From: Methanobacterium sp964452085
GTDB lineage: Archaea > Methanobacteriota > Methanobacteria > Methanobacteriales > Methanobacteriaceae
Reading direction: 5' to 3'
DNA length: 64,000 nt
Assembly (NCBI GenBank): GCA_964452085.1
Contig: CAYVKL010000001.1
Span: 62,001 to 126,000, forward strand
Position 1 is the stretch's first letter; each line of letters starts with the position of its first letter. Under the pieces are notes generated by a model. The model was not told the DNA's origin and made no database searches. It saw nothing but the letters and a program-made list of their open reading frames with translations. Shown piece after piece: positions 10,359-19,732 of this stretch. The translations under genes were made by a program, and so were the position numbers.

Positions 10359-11138
10359 TTATTTATCCAATTTAATGTCTATACCCACAGGACAGTGATC
10401 AGAACCCATAACATCGTTCAGGATGTAAGCAGAGTTCACTTTATCCTTAAATTCTTCGTTAACAAAGAAATAGTCCAATCTCCACCCCACATTACGCTCT
10501 CTGGCCCTTGTACGGTAACTCCACCATGAGTAATTATCTCCTTCAGGGTTGAACTCTCGGAAAGTGTCCACATAGCCGTGACTTAAGAATCTATCTATCC
10601 ATTCTCTTTCAATGGGTAAGAAACCTGAAATTTTCTCGTTCTCCTTTGGTCGAGCCAGATCTATCTCCTTATGGGCAGTATTAACGTCCCCACAAACTAC
10701 TATGTTTCGCCCTTCTTCTTTAAGGGCATCTGCATAGTCCAGAAAAGAGTCATAAAAGTCCATTTTATACTTTAGTCTTTCATCAGACATTTTTCCGTTG
10801 GGAAAATAAATATTAAATAAAACAAAATCTCCAAAATCAGTTATTAAAGTACGACCCTCACTGTCGAATTTTGGAATTCCAAAACCATTTTGAACTTTTT
10901 CTGGTTTTAAATTGGTGTAAGTAGCTACTCCGCTGTATCCTTTGCGTTCAGCTTCAGAAAGATATAAATTATAACCATCAATATGCTGAATATCTTTAGG
11001 GAACTGTTTGCGGACGGCTTTAGTTTCCTGAATACATAATATGTCAGGTTTATCTTCCATAAACCAGTTCAGGAATCCTTTTCTATGCACAGCCCTTATT
11101 CCATTGACATTCCAGGAGAGTATTCTTATTTTCCTCAA
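10359..11138 (-). CDS. xth: Exodeoxyribonuclease III family AP endonuclease
   Basis: A 259-residue Mg-dependent endonuclease/exonuclease of the ExoIII/APE1 fold. The full motif set is present in order: WNVNGIRA (residue 8), CIQETKA (34), SGVATYT (69), GDVNTAH near 150, NYSWWSYR near 205, RLDYFFVN near 220 and the catalytic GSDHCPV near 244. The Methanothermobacter relative (Mth212) also nicks at uracil; whether this one does cannot be read from the sequence. It has a TTG start with AAGAGGTG upstream. Confidence 0.92.
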   Translation of the reverse strand: MRKIRILSWNVNGIRAVHRKGFLNWFMEDKPDILCIQETKAVRKQFPKDIQHIDGYNLYLSEAERKGYSGVATYTNLKPEKVQNGFGIPKFDSEGRTLITDFGDFVLFNIYFPNGKMSDERLKYKMDFYDSFLDYADALKEEGRNIVVCGDVNTAHKEIDLARPKENEKISGFLPIEREWIDRFLSHGYVDTFREFNPEGDNYSWWSYRTRARERNVGWRLDYFFVNEEFKDKVNSAYILNDVMGSDHCPVGIDIKLDK

Positions 11139-11284
11139 TTTTACACCTCTTAATTTGAAATGGACTTATTTATCATTAATTCCAGGATTAGGCTATTTTT
11201 ATTTTAAGATTAAATTATTATAGGGTTAAATATTTTTTTTAGTATGCAAACTTTTTTGGAAATCTAAACGTTATTTTTTTTAAT

Positions 11285-12145
11285 TCACCTTTTACTCTCT
11301 ACCAGCGATTTAATTTTTTCAATATTGAGTTTTCGCTGGAATAATGGCTCTTTTTTGTCCCAGTAAACGCTCAGATTCTCTTCGAAGGTTTTTTTGTTGG
11401 GATTCTGGTAAAATATTCCCAGGGGGTATTCTCCGGTTTCGGTGGCTCTGCTAAAGGCCAAGTTGCGATCTTGTGGATCATGCTCATCTTCCAGATAATA
11501 TGTATGTTCTTTGAACCAATCCCTGGTATTAACTTTGTTAAAAGTTACACAAGGCTGGAAAATGTCCACCAGAGCATATCCTTTGTGTTTTATGGCAGCT
11601 TTGAAAATTTCAATGGTTTGCTTACGGTTTCCGCTGAATGCACGAGCAACGAATGATGCATCAAGAGCTATTGCCACTGCTAATGGATTGAATGGTTCTA
11701 AAAATACACCATCAACTTGTAAAGGTGTGTTGAAGTCCCTCTGACTGGTGGGTGATGCCTGTCCCTTGGTTAGTCCATAGACCATGTTATTGTGCACCAG
11801 GTTGGTGATATCAGGATTGCGCCTTATGGTGTGCATGAAGTGGTTACCCCCTTCCCCATACATGCAACCATCGCCACTTACATCAATAACTGTTAGTTCT
11901 GGATTCGCAGCTTTAATACCAGTTGCTGGAGATAATGATCTGCCGTGCAACCCGTTGAAAACGTTACCCCTAATATAGTGAGGGAGTTTACCAGCCTGGC
12001 CTATTCCTGATACAAAAACCAAGTCTTCAGGTTGAATTTCAAGTTGAGCCAGGGCTGTTTTAAGGCTTCGAAGGATGGATAAATTACCGCATCCCGGACA
12101 CCATGCTACATCCGCATCAGGCATGTCAAAATCACGTGGTTTCAT
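11285..12145 (-). CDS. korB: 2-oxoacid:ferredoxin oxidoreductase, beta subunit
   Basis: A 286-residue TPP-binding beta subunit of a 2-oxoacid:ferredoxin oxidoreductase, probably 2-oxoglutarate. CPGCG at residues 16-20 and a later Cys (FQPCVTF) are positioned to hold a [4Fe-4S] cluster. The TPP/Mg motif starts at GDGCMYGEGGNHF and ends at NNMVYGLTKGQASP. GGAGGTG precedes the ATG. It overlaps the alpha gene by four bases (ATGA). Substrate is inferred from the two-subunit, gamma-alpha-fused architecture, so korB is tentative. Confidence 0.82.
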   Translation of the reverse strand: MKPRDFDMPDADVAWCPGCGNLSILRSLKTALAQLEIQPEDLVFVSGIGQAGKLPHYIRGNVFNGLHGRSLSPATGIKAANPELTVIDVSGDGCMYGEGGNHFMHTIRRNPDITNLVHNNMVYGLTKGQASPTSQRDFNTPLQVDGVFLEPFNPLAVAIALDASFVARAFSGNRKQTIEIFKAAIKHKGYALVDIFQPCVTFNKVNTRDWFKEHTYYLEDEHDPQDRNLAFSRATETGEYPLGIFYQNPNKKTFEENLSVYWDKKEPLFQRKLNIEKIKSLVESKR

Positions 12146-13950
12146 TTTGACACCTCCAAATTCACTCCATTATCACCATCTTCCATTAGTAGAAATCTTT
12201 TAAGTTTCTCTTGGACTTCTTCCACCGAAAAAGGCATTCCGTCGTATTTCAAAACCTTTTCCTGTATTTGGAAACCTGTTTCCAGTTTTATGAGGTTGGC
12301 CATTTGCCCCTGTGCATTATTCTCCAAAATTATTACATCTTCTGCCTGTTTTAGATATTCTGTCACTTTCGGGTGGAAGGGATATAATTGTTTGAAATGA
12401 AGGAACCCTATCTTTTCAGTGGGATTCAATTTTATGATGTTTTCAAGCGCCTCTCTAATTGGCCAGTAAGTAGAACCCCAACCAAGAACCAGTTTTTGGT
12501 AGTTGGCAGGCCCCACTAGTTCCGGGACAATAGCATCTTCCTTCATCATTTCCAACTTTTTCAACCTTTTATCAACCATTTCTACCCGTATTTGCAGGTC
12601 TTCAGTAAGGTGTCCCTCTTCATCATGTTCATCTGAGTCAGCAACTACTAAACCGCTGCCATATCCCGGTATTCCTCTAGGTGTAATCCCATCATGGGTT
12701 AATAAATATCTCCGATAGTCAGGGGTGGTTTTCACCAGATAATACTCATTTTCAACTTCTTCCAGTGGTAGAGCTGGTATGTTATAATAACAATCAGCAA
12801 AGTACTGGTCTGAAAGTATGAAAACAGGTATTTGGTATTTTTCAGCCAGATTAAAAGCTTTTTGAGTTAACAGAAAAGCATCTTCAAGTTTCCCTGGTGC
12901 GAAGATGATTCTGGGGAACTCTCCTGGACCAGAGTATAGTGCCAGGTTCAGGTCTTCCTGGCTGGTACGAGTTGGCAGACCCACTGCTGGTCCCGGTCTT
13001 TGACCTATATATATGACAATCGGGGTTTCAATCATTCCGGATAATCCTACTCCTTCTTCCATTAGGGCAAAACCACTGCCAGATGTGGCTACAATACTTC
13101 TGGCCCCGGCATAAGATGCTCCCAGTGCCATGTTGATTGCGGCTATTTCGTCTTCTGCCTGTTCATATACCAGTTCAAATTCATGGGAATTATTAGCCAG
13201 GAACACCTGAAGAGAAGTAGAAGGAGTCATAGGATATGATGACATGAATCTACAATCCCCTGCCAGACATCCAAATCCTACGGCATCAATTCCATTTAAA
13301 AGCAGTTCATCAGCAACCCCGGGATCCTCCTGAAGTGAAATTTTAATCTCACCTGATTGCGATTCCATGAGTTCTACACCAATCTTATACCCTGCATTAG
13401 CAGCTTCTAAATCCTTTTCCAGTATCTGGGGACCTTTTCTGGTGAACATGTCCCTAATGGTCTGGTCAAATGTTTCCTTAGGAATGTTCAGAACACATGC
13501 TAATGCCCCGGCTGCTATTACATTGGCAAATATCAGCCCTCCAATTTCCAGGGCTGTTTCCATTAGCGGAATCTCAATATAATTATATTTTCTATTCTTA
13601 CCCGCTTCTTCCTGAAAATCTGCTTCATTCAATGTTTGGAGGTGTTCAGGATCTCCTAATATTAGAGTGTCCTCTGATATTCTATCTTGGAGATGTTTTA
13701 CGGTTCCAGAGCTCAAGGCCAAAAGTATATCAATTCTGCGAACGTAAGAAGTAACCCTATGAGAAGATACTCTTATTTCTGTAGAATTCTGACCTCCCCT
13801 GACCCTTGACATGTATTCTTTGGTGGAAAATATGTGAAAACCACTCTTTTTAATAGCTTGGGCCAGGATGGCCTCCACTGTTTGGATACCCTGACCTGCT
13901 TCACCACACAAAACCAGGGAAATATCTTCACTTTTCGATAAAACAGTCAT
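12142..13950 (-). CDS. korA: 2-oxoacid:ferredoxin oxidoreductase, fused gamma-alpha subunit
   Basis: A 602-residue protein with the gamma domain first (LCGEAGQGIQTVE, then MSRVRGGQNSTEIRVS), followed by the alpha domain (SSYPMTPSTSLQVF, EDEIAAINMALGASYAGARS, VATSGSGFALMEEG). The gamma-alpha fusion paired with a separate beta subunit is the two-subunit architecture seen in 2-oxoglutarate and broad 2-oxoacid oxidoreductases. The usual YPITP signature reads YPMTP here. The ATG at 13950 follows GGGGTGA; the frame extends upstream to 14004 without a better start. No ferredoxin gene accompanies it. Confidence 0.84.
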   Translation of the reverse strand: MTVLSKSEDISLVLCGEAGQGIQTVEAILAQAIKKSGFHIFSTKEYMSRVRGGQNSTEIRVSSHRVTSYVRRIDILLALSSGTVKHLQDRISEDTLILGDPEHLQTLNEADFQEEAGKNRKYNYIEIPLMETALEIGGLIFANVIAAGALACVLNIPKETFDQTIRDMFTRKGPQILEKDLEAANAGYKIGVELMESQSGEIKISLQEDPGVADELLLNGIDAVGFGCLAGDCRFMSSYPMTPSTSLQVFLANNSHEFELVYEQAEDEIAAINMALGASYAGARSIVATSGSGFALMEEGVGLSGMIETPIVIYIGQRPGPAVGLPTRTSQEDLNLALYSGPGEFPRIIFAPGKLEDAFLLTQKAFNLAEKYQIPVFILSDQYFADCYYNIPALPLEEVENEYYLVKTTPDYRRYLLTHDGITPRGIPGYGSGLVVADSDEHDEEGHLTEDLQIRVEMVDKRLKKLEMMKEDAIVPELVGPANYQKLVLGWGSTYWPIREALENIIKLNPTEKIGFLHFKQLYPFHPKVTEYLKQAEDVIILENNAQGQMANLIKLETGFQIQEKVLKYDGMPFSVEEVQEKLKRFLLMEDGDNGVNLEVSK

Positions 13951-14217
13951 TAATTCACCCCTAAATTCATTTTCCCCTAAATTAGCCTTGATAAACCTTG
14001 TCAATTAATTACAATATACTAATTATTTGATCTTTGTTTTACTTAAAATTTGAGATGATGACCCGAAAAAAACAAGCTAAAAACAAAATATTCAATTAAA
14101 AATCCCTTAAGTGGATTTAAAAGAAATAGAAGGGAGATTAAAGATATTTTTAAAAATATTCATTTAATATGTGATATTATTGAATTTTTTCAATCTCTAC
14201 TCCAAATATGCTATATT

Positions 14218-15699
14218 CTAATTAAGACTCTCTCGAGCCCACTTGGCACCTGCTTCCAGTATTTCAAGATTTATAGGTATAAGTTTTGGTTTTCTGTGGA
14301 ACGTGTGTTCTACAGCCTCCTTAAATACAATTTCAGGAAGATTTGTAACTCCTAACTCCATCATAACCCCTAACATGACAGTGTTAGCTGCGCGAGGCAC
14401 ACCATGTGACTTGGCCATCTTTCGGGCAGGTACACCAATTGCTTTCAAACCTTCTGGAATTAAAGTATTAGGATCCCCAAACTGACTCATACGTTCATCG
14501 TATAATATTAATCCATCCTCTTTCACCTGAGTTGCAAATTTCTCCAGTGAAGGCCTGTTTAAGGCTATTAAAATGTCAGATGTCTGAATAACAGGCGAAC
14601 CAATAGTTTCTCCAGATATGACCACAGTACAATCTGAAGTTCCTCCTCTCTGTTCGGGACCGTAAGAGGGATACCATGAAACATGGCGCTGGTCATTACA
14701 GGCTGCCTGAGATAGTGTTAATCCCATACTTAAAACTCCCTGACCACCGAAACCTGCAATACGGACTACTTTCCTTTCAAAGGATGGATCATCCTTGGCT
14801 GCCCAGGAAGTGTCTTCTTTAACTTCGAAGATTTCATCTAATGCAGACTGTGAAAAATCACTTTGTTCTCTACAAAGAGGTTCCACTTCTCTTCTTCTGT
14901 CACGGAAGTTCTTTAAGGGGAATTCTTTACTCATTTCCTTATTAACAAAATCTTCAGAACCCTGTGCGTCCATTCTAATATTGGTGGGGCAAGGTGAGAG
15001 TACTTCCACAAAGGCGTAGCCTTTACCATCTCTTTGAACTTCAAGTGCCTTTTTCACTGCAATTTTTGCTTTGCGAATATGTTTAGGATCAGAAACTGAA
15101 ACTCTCTCAATGAAAACCGGTGCATCAAGGTTGTCCAATAATTCTGACATGTGCAAAGGATAACCTGCGTAACGGGGGTCCCTACCTCCCTGGCAGGTTA
15201 CTGTGACTTCCCCTATCAGGGTGGTGGGTGCCATCTGCCCTCCAGTCATTCCGTAAACTGTGTTATTCACAAAGAAAACTGCCATCTTTTCTCCTCGATT
15301 TGCAGCCTGTAAGGTTTCATTCAATCCTATTGATGCCAGATCTCCGTCACCCTGGTAAAGTATGACTATAGCATCTTCTTCTGCCCTTGATAAGCCTGTG
15401 CCAACTGCAGGGGCTCGACCGTGAGCTACCTGAACATGACCACAATCAAAGTAATAATAGGCAAATACAGCACATCCCACTGGGCTGGTCATTACTGTGC
15501 GATCCTTTATTCCCAGATCATCAATGGCCTCTCCTATAAGTTTGTGTAATATACCATGACCACAACCAGGGCAGTAGTGGGTGGCAGTTGGTGCGCTTCC
15601 ACCTTTGCGAGGATATTCATCCAGCATGGATTCTGGTTTTTTGATGATTCTCTCATCAGGGGAGTTATTCTTCATTTGACCCCCTATTTTTTCGGTCAT
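14218..15699 (-). CDS. vorA: 2-ketoisovalerate:ferredoxin oxidoreductase VorA (fused beta-gamma)
   Basis: A 493-residue beta-gamma fusion. The beta part has HYCPGCGHGILHKL near residue 42 and the TPP motif GDGDLASIGLNETLQAANRG through NNTVYGMTGGQMAP. The gamma part starts near residue 315 with RIAGFGGQGVLSMG. This is the VorA layout described for Methanothermobacter VOR, which oxidises branched-chain 2-oxoacids to acyl-CoA or runs in reverse for biosynthesis. The first ATG follows the vorB stop directly; an internal ATG at 15675, after GGGGGT, is an alternative start. It is the last gene of the vorCBA unit. Confidence 0.92.
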   Translation of the reverse strand: MTEKIGGQMKNNSPDERIIKKPESMLDEYPRKGGSAPTATHYCPGCGHGILHKLIGEAIDDLGIKDRTVMTSPVGCAVFAYYYFDCGHVQVAHGRAPAVGTGLSRAEEDAIVILYQGDGDLASIGLNETLQAANRGEKMAVFFVNNTVYGMTGGQMAPTTLIGEVTVTCQGGRDPRYAGYPLHMSELLDNLDAPVFIERVSVSDPKHIRKAKIAVKKALEVQRDGKGYAFVEVLSPCPTNIRMDAQGSEDFVNKEMSKEFPLKNFRDRRREVEPLCREQSDFSQSALDEIFEVKEDTSWAAKDDPSFERKVVRIAGFGGQGVLSMGLTLSQAACNDQRHVSWYPSYGPEQRGGTSDCTVVISGETIGSPVIQTSDILIALNRPSLEKFATQVKEDGLILYDERMSQFGDPNTLIPEGLKAIGVPARKMAKSHGVPRAANTVMLGVMMELGVTNLPEIVFKEAVEHTFHRKPKLIPINLEILEAGAKWARESLN

Positions 15700-16758
15700 T
15701 TATTTACCCCCAGCCATTTCATGGATCTTGTCTATGATGCTTTTCTGGTCTATGAGGTTACCCCCCATACGATTAACCAGTTCAACAGGACGTTTACAAC
15801 CAATAGCCAGTTTTAAATCTTCCTGCATCTGACCGTTGCTCATTTCAACCGATAAAAATTGGCATTTACTATTTTCAGCTATTTTTCTGAGTTTTTTTTC
15901 TGGGAAGGGGAATAATGTTTTTGGTCTGAACAAACCTGCCTTTATTCCATCCATACGAGCCTGATCTACTGCTGAACGGGCTACTCGGCTACTGATTCCA
16001 TAGGCCATTAGGATGATTTCTGCATCACCCATCATGTATTCCTCAAAGTCAACCTCGTTTTCACGTATTTCCTTGTATTTTTCCTGCAGACGATAATTAA
16101 AATCTTCTAACTGGTCAAAATTTAGGAAAATGCTGGTTACCAGGTTTCCACGAGTCTCACGGTTACCTCTAACTGCCCATGATTCATCACAATCCGGCTC
16201 AATGGCTTCTGAGGGGAAATGAAGTCTTTCAACCATCTGTCCAAGGACCCCATCTGCCAGGACCACTGCAGGGTTACGATACTTTCCAGCCAGTTCAAAT
16301 GCTTTTATGGTGAAATCACACATTTCCTGCACAGAATTTGGTGCCAGGACTATGTTTCGGTAGTTTCCATGACCTCCACCTTTCACTAGTTGAGTGTAAT
16401 CAGCCTGTTCCGGTCCAATGTTTCCCAGTCCAGGACCTGCACGCATTATGTCAACTATAACACAGGGGAGTTCTGCTCCTGCCAAAAAAGATATTCCTTC
16501 CTGTTTGAGACTTATTCCTGGACCTGATGAAGCTGTTATTACCCTATGCCCTGCTGCAGCTGCTCCGTAAACCATGTTAATGGCAGCTTCCTCTGATTCA
16601 GCCTGAACAAATTTCCTACCCACTTTAGGAAAATAGAGTGATGCTTCATGTAGTACTTCAGAGGCAGGTGTTATGGGATAACCAAAGAAGCAGTCACAAC
16701 CAGCATACATTGCCCCGATTATAACTGCGGTGTTACCCTTGATTAGTTGGATGGTCAT
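15700..16758 (-). CDS. vorB: 2-ketoisovalerate:ferredoxin oxidoreductase VorB (alpha)
   Basis: A 352-residue alpha subunit. The pyrimidine-domain signature GYPITPASEVLHEA lies near residue 25, then ESEEAAINMVYGAAAAGHR and TASSGPGISLKQEG, then AGPGLGNIGPEQADY. Length equals VorB of Methanothermobacter as I recall it. It abuts vorC upstream (vorC stop next to the vorB ATG, with GAGGAAA before it) and vorA downstream with zero spacing, so the three are translationally linked. Confidence 0.93.
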   Translation of the reverse strand: MTIQLIKGNTAVIIGAMYAGCDCFFGYPITPASEVLHEASLYFPKVGRKFVQAESEEAAINMVYGAAAAGHRVITASSGPGISLKQEGISFLAGAELPCVIVDIMRAGPGLGNIGPEQADYTQLVKGGGHGNYRNIVLAPNSVQEMCDFTIKAFELAGKYRNPAVVLADGVLGQMVERLHFPSEAIEPDCDESWAVRGNRETRGNLVTSIFLNFDQLEDFNYRLQEKYKEIRENEVDFEEYMMGDAEIILMAYGISSRVARSAVDQARMDGIKAGLFRPKTLFPFPEKKLRKIAENSKCQFLSVEMSNGQMQEDLKLAIGCKRPVELVNRMGGNLIDQKSIIDKIHEMAGGK

Positions 16759-17046
16759 CTATTTTTCCTCCTCAGTCATTTTACTGGTCTCGGAGGTAAC
16801 TTTACCCGACCCTTTGCTTTTGCGTGGTATGTGGACTTCCACAGCCAGAGGTTCTGGGCAGGTGTAGTAACAGTCCCCACAACCAGTGCATCCTTTTCCA
16901 GTGTAAACTGCATAATGATAGCCACGTTCATTTATATCTTCACTCATTTTGAGGACACCCTCACGGCAAGCTATTATGCAACGTTCACAAGCCTTACATT
17001 CCAATTCATTGAAAACTGGATACGCTTCTTTCTTCCTACTCGTCAT
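16759..17046 (-). CDS. vorC: 2-ketoisovalerate oxidoreductase VorC (ferredoxin subunit)
   Basis: A 95-residue two-cluster ferredoxin subunit. The cluster motifs are CKACERCIIACREG and CTGCGDCYYTCPEP, each CX2CX2CX3C. It passes electrons between VorAB and external ferredoxin. The second cluster has CPEP, and the tail is basic and low in hydrophobics (PRKSKGSGKVTSETSKMTEEEK). It is first of the vor genes and lies 122 bases downstream of the acyl-CoA synthetase. Confidence 0.93.
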   Translation of the reverse strand: MTSRKKEAYPVFNELECKACERCIIACREGVLKMSEDINERGYHYAVYTGKGCTGCGDCYYTCPEPLAVEVHIPRKSKGSGKVTSETSKMTEEEK

Positions 17047-17168
17047 GATCCATCTTCATCCTTATTGTCATCTAATGTGATTTTTGATCTTTTATGAATT
17101 TATCATTAAATTTTTAGTTCGCCTTGAAACAAACTATGAGATTATATTATTGTTAATAATTCACCTGT

Positions 17169-18836
17169 TTACTGTTCCTCATCTCTTTCGCGAATTTCAA
17201 CCCGGCGAATCTTACCACTTATGGTTTTAGGGAGCTCATCGACAAATTCTACAACTCGCGGATATTTATAAGGTGCGGTCACCTGTTTCACATGGTTTTG
17301 AATTTCTTTTGCCAGTTCAGGAGTACCTTCATAATCACCTGTGAGTACAACTGTGGCTTTGACGACTTGTCCCCTAACTGGGTGGGGAACTCCGGTTATG
17401 GCACATTCCAGAACTGAAGGATGAGATATAACTGCACTTTCAACTTCAAATGGACCAATACGGTATCCTGAACTTTTTATCATGTCATCGTTCCGTCCAA
17501 CAAACCATAAATATCCATCTTCATCCATCCAGGCCGTGTCGCCAGTATGATAGTAACCATCGTGCCAGGCGGCATCTGTTCTTTCTTCTTCACGGTAATA
17601 TCCTCTAAAAAGACCCGGTGGTTTTCCATCAGCAGTTTTTATTACCAGTTCTCCCTCTTCACCCACATCACATATATTTCCCTCAGCATTCATGAGTTGG
17701 ATGTCATAACCAGGTGATGGTTTTCCCATTGACCCCGGTCTGGGCTCCATCCAGGGAAAGTTCGCAATACAAACCACACATTCTGTTTGCCCAAAGCCCT
17801 CCATTAATTTAAGTCCGGTAAATTCTTGGAACTTGTTGTAAACCTCAGGGTTTAAGGGTTCACCAGCAGTGACTGCGTATTTAAGTTTTGAAAAATCATA
17901 TTCAGAGAGATCCTCATTAATAAGGAATCGGTAGATGGTTGGAGGGGCGCAGAAGGTGGTTACTCCATGATATGATGCTTTTTCCAGCATTTGACCTGCA
18001 TCAAATCGTTCATAATCATATACAAACACAGCACTGCCTGAAAACCACTGCCCATAAATCTGCCCCCACATGGCCTTGGCCCAGCCAGTATCAGCTACGG
18101 TGTAGTGTAATCCGTCATCAATAACATTTTGCCAGTAGGCAGTTAGAATGTGTCCAAAAGGATAAGTATAATCGTGCATAATCATTTTAGGCATTCCAGT
18201 TGTTCCTGATGAGAAATATATAAGGGATATTTCCTCATTTTTGGTTTTCAAATCACCTGTTGGACGTTCAAATTCAGGGGATGCATTTTCAATTTCTTTT
18301 CGGAAGTTCAACCAACCATCCCGATCTTCATCTCCCACAATTGATTTAATTAGTTTTGTGTTCCCTAATTCATTATGGGCTTCATCGAAGTATTCTGGCA
18401 CCCCATCTTCAGCTATGCAGACTACCATTTTAATTCCTGCATTTTCAACCCGGTATACAATATCTTTGGTTTTGAGCATGTGGGTGGCAGGGATAGTTAT
18501 TGCCCCTAATTTATGCAGAGCCAGGATACAGAACCAGAACTCATAACGGCTTTTAAGGGTGAGCATGACCCTATCTCCTTTTCCAACACCTTGCTGGGAA
18601 AAGAAATTAGCTGCCCTGTCTGAATATTCCTTTAATTCCTTAAAGGTAAACTTCATGTCTTTTTTATCATTGCACCATACCAGGGCCACTTTATCCGGGA
18701 AGTTTTCAGCGTATTCGTCAACCACATCATAGGCAAAGTTGAAGTTCTCTGGTATTTTAATATGGAAATTATCCCTAAAGTCCTGATATGACTTAAAATC
18801 TGTTTTTGATATAAATTTATCAAGTAAAGATGACAT
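17169..18836 (-). CDS. Acyl-CoA synthetase, AMP-forming (medium/branched-chain type)
   Basis: A 555-residue adenylate-forming enzyme. Motifs: P-loop YFSSGTTGMPKM near residue 211, GFGQTE near 350, YHTGDTAWMDEDGYLWFVGRNDDMIKSSG near 430, and a C-terminal Lys in PKTISGKIRR near 540. It resembles the medium-chain acyl-CoA synthetases; a Methanosarcina member prefers 2-methylbutyrate. It lies between an HTH-cupin regulator and vorCBA, so it probably activates isobutyrate, isovalerate or 2-methylbutyrate to the CoA thioester that VOR can carboxylate. GGTGAT precedes the ATG. Substrate is inference. Confidence 0.88.
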   Translation of the reverse strand: MSSLLDKFISKTDFKSYQDFRDNFHIKIPENFNFAYDVVDEYAENFPDKVALVWCNDKKDMKFTFKELKEYSDRAANFFSQQGVGKGDRVMLTLKSRYEFWFCILALHKLGAITIPATHMLKTKDIVYRVENAGIKMVVCIAEDGVPEYFDEAHNELGNTKLIKSIVGDEDRDGWLNFRKEIENASPEFERPTGDLKTKNEEISLIYFSSGTTGMPKMIMHDYTYPFGHILTAYWQNVIDDGLHYTVADTGWAKAMWGQIYGQWFSGSAVFVYDYERFDAGQMLEKASYHGVTTFCAPPTIYRFLINEDLSEYDFSKLKYAVTAGEPLNPEVYNKFQEFTGLKLMEGFGQTECVVCIANFPWMEPRPGSMGKPSPGYDIQLMNAEGNICDVGEEGELVIKTADGKPPGLFRGYYREEERTDAAWHDGYYHTGDTAWMDEDGYLWFVGRNDDMIKSSGYRIGPFEVESAVISHPSVLECAITGVPHPVRGQVVKATVVLTGDYEGTPELAKEIQNHVKQVTAPYKYPRVVEFVDELPKTISGKIRRVEIRERDEEQ

Positions 18837-18855
18837 TTTATCACCAATTATATTA

Positions 18856-19410
18856 TTACATTACTATTGCCAGGAATCTGGCTGGTTTATCTTCCAGAGC
18901 TTCCATGGCATGCTCATAGGAAGAGTCAAAGAAGATTGAATCCCCTTCATTGAGTATTATCTCATTGTCATGAATGTAAATTTTTAATACTCCTTCCAGT
19001 ACATAGTTAAATTCCTGTCCAGGGTGTGTGTTGGTTGAAGGTTTATTTTCATGGGCTTTTGGCTCCACAGTTACAATGAATGGCTCTGCTTTCTTATGTA
19101 TGAATTTTTCAGCAAGATTTTCATATTTGTACTGTTTTCTACGCCCTACTTCAACTCCTTTTCCATTTCGGGTTACACTGAATATGTGCATCCGTGTTTC
19201 TTCCCCGGTTAAGAGTAAACCCATGTCAACTTCCAGTTTATGAGCTATTTCAAAAAGAATACTTGCAGGAACGTCCTTTTTCCCATTTTCGTATTCCTGG
19301 TAGGTTCCCAGAGGTATTTCAAGGTAACTTGCCATATCCTGAATACTGATATCTGAAAGCTCTCTTAGCTCCATTATCCGCAGACCAATTTCCTTCATCT
19401 TCTCTTTCAT
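18856..19410 (-). CDS. HTH-cupin transcription regulator
   Basis: A 184-residue protein with an XRE-type helix-turn-helix (residues about 8-65, ISIQDMASYLEIPLGTYQEYENG) and a C-terminal cupin (HPGQEFNYVLEGVLKIYIHDNE through EGDSIFFDSSYEHAMEAL). Proteins of this layout sense a small ligand and regulate adjacent genes. It lies 19 bases upstream of the acyl-CoA synthetase on the same strand and is the first gene of a likely five-gene operon ending with vorA. GTGAGGG precedes the ATG. Confidence 0.9.
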   Translation of the reverse strand: MKEKMKEIGLRIMELRELSDISIQDMASYLEIPLGTYQEYENGKKDVPASILFEIAHKLEVDMGLLLTGEETRMHIFSVTRNGKGVEVGRRKQYKYENLAEKFIHKKAEPFIVTVEPKAHENKPSTNTHPGQEFNYVLEGVLKIYIHDNEIILNEGDSIFFDSSYEHAMEALEDKPARFLAIVM

Positions 19411-19732
19411 AACAAAACCCTCACATTTAATGCAGTTAAACCATATTAACCAAGCCCTAGGCTAGATGGCCATGGTTTATAAAACAAACAGGATTATTTA
19501 GATCTGTTACTTGATCTGACTCCAAGTTATATAATGATTTTCAAATTAATTTATATTTTATAATGATTGTTAATGACAATTAAATTTGCTACTATAAATA
19601 AATAACCGATTAATGAAAATTTTAAACTCCCCCTTAATAGTAAAAATAACATATCATAACTCCCATATATAATAAAAAGGCTAAATAGTTAGTTAAATTC
19701 AGTTAAAATATTAGTTATAAGAGGGGATTCGG
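19411..19732. other. Divergent intergenic region with inverted repeat
   Basis: A 322-base region between the HTH-cupin gene (leftward) and the adenosine-specific kinase gene (rightward). An inverted repeat with 8-base arms (TAAACCAT at 19437-19444 and ATGGTTTA at 19472-19479) encloses a CCTAGG core. It lies 27 bases from the regulator start and is a candidate autoregulatory operator. ATAATGATT occurs twice around 19530-19565. The rest is AT-rich promoter DNA. Confidence 0.45.
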
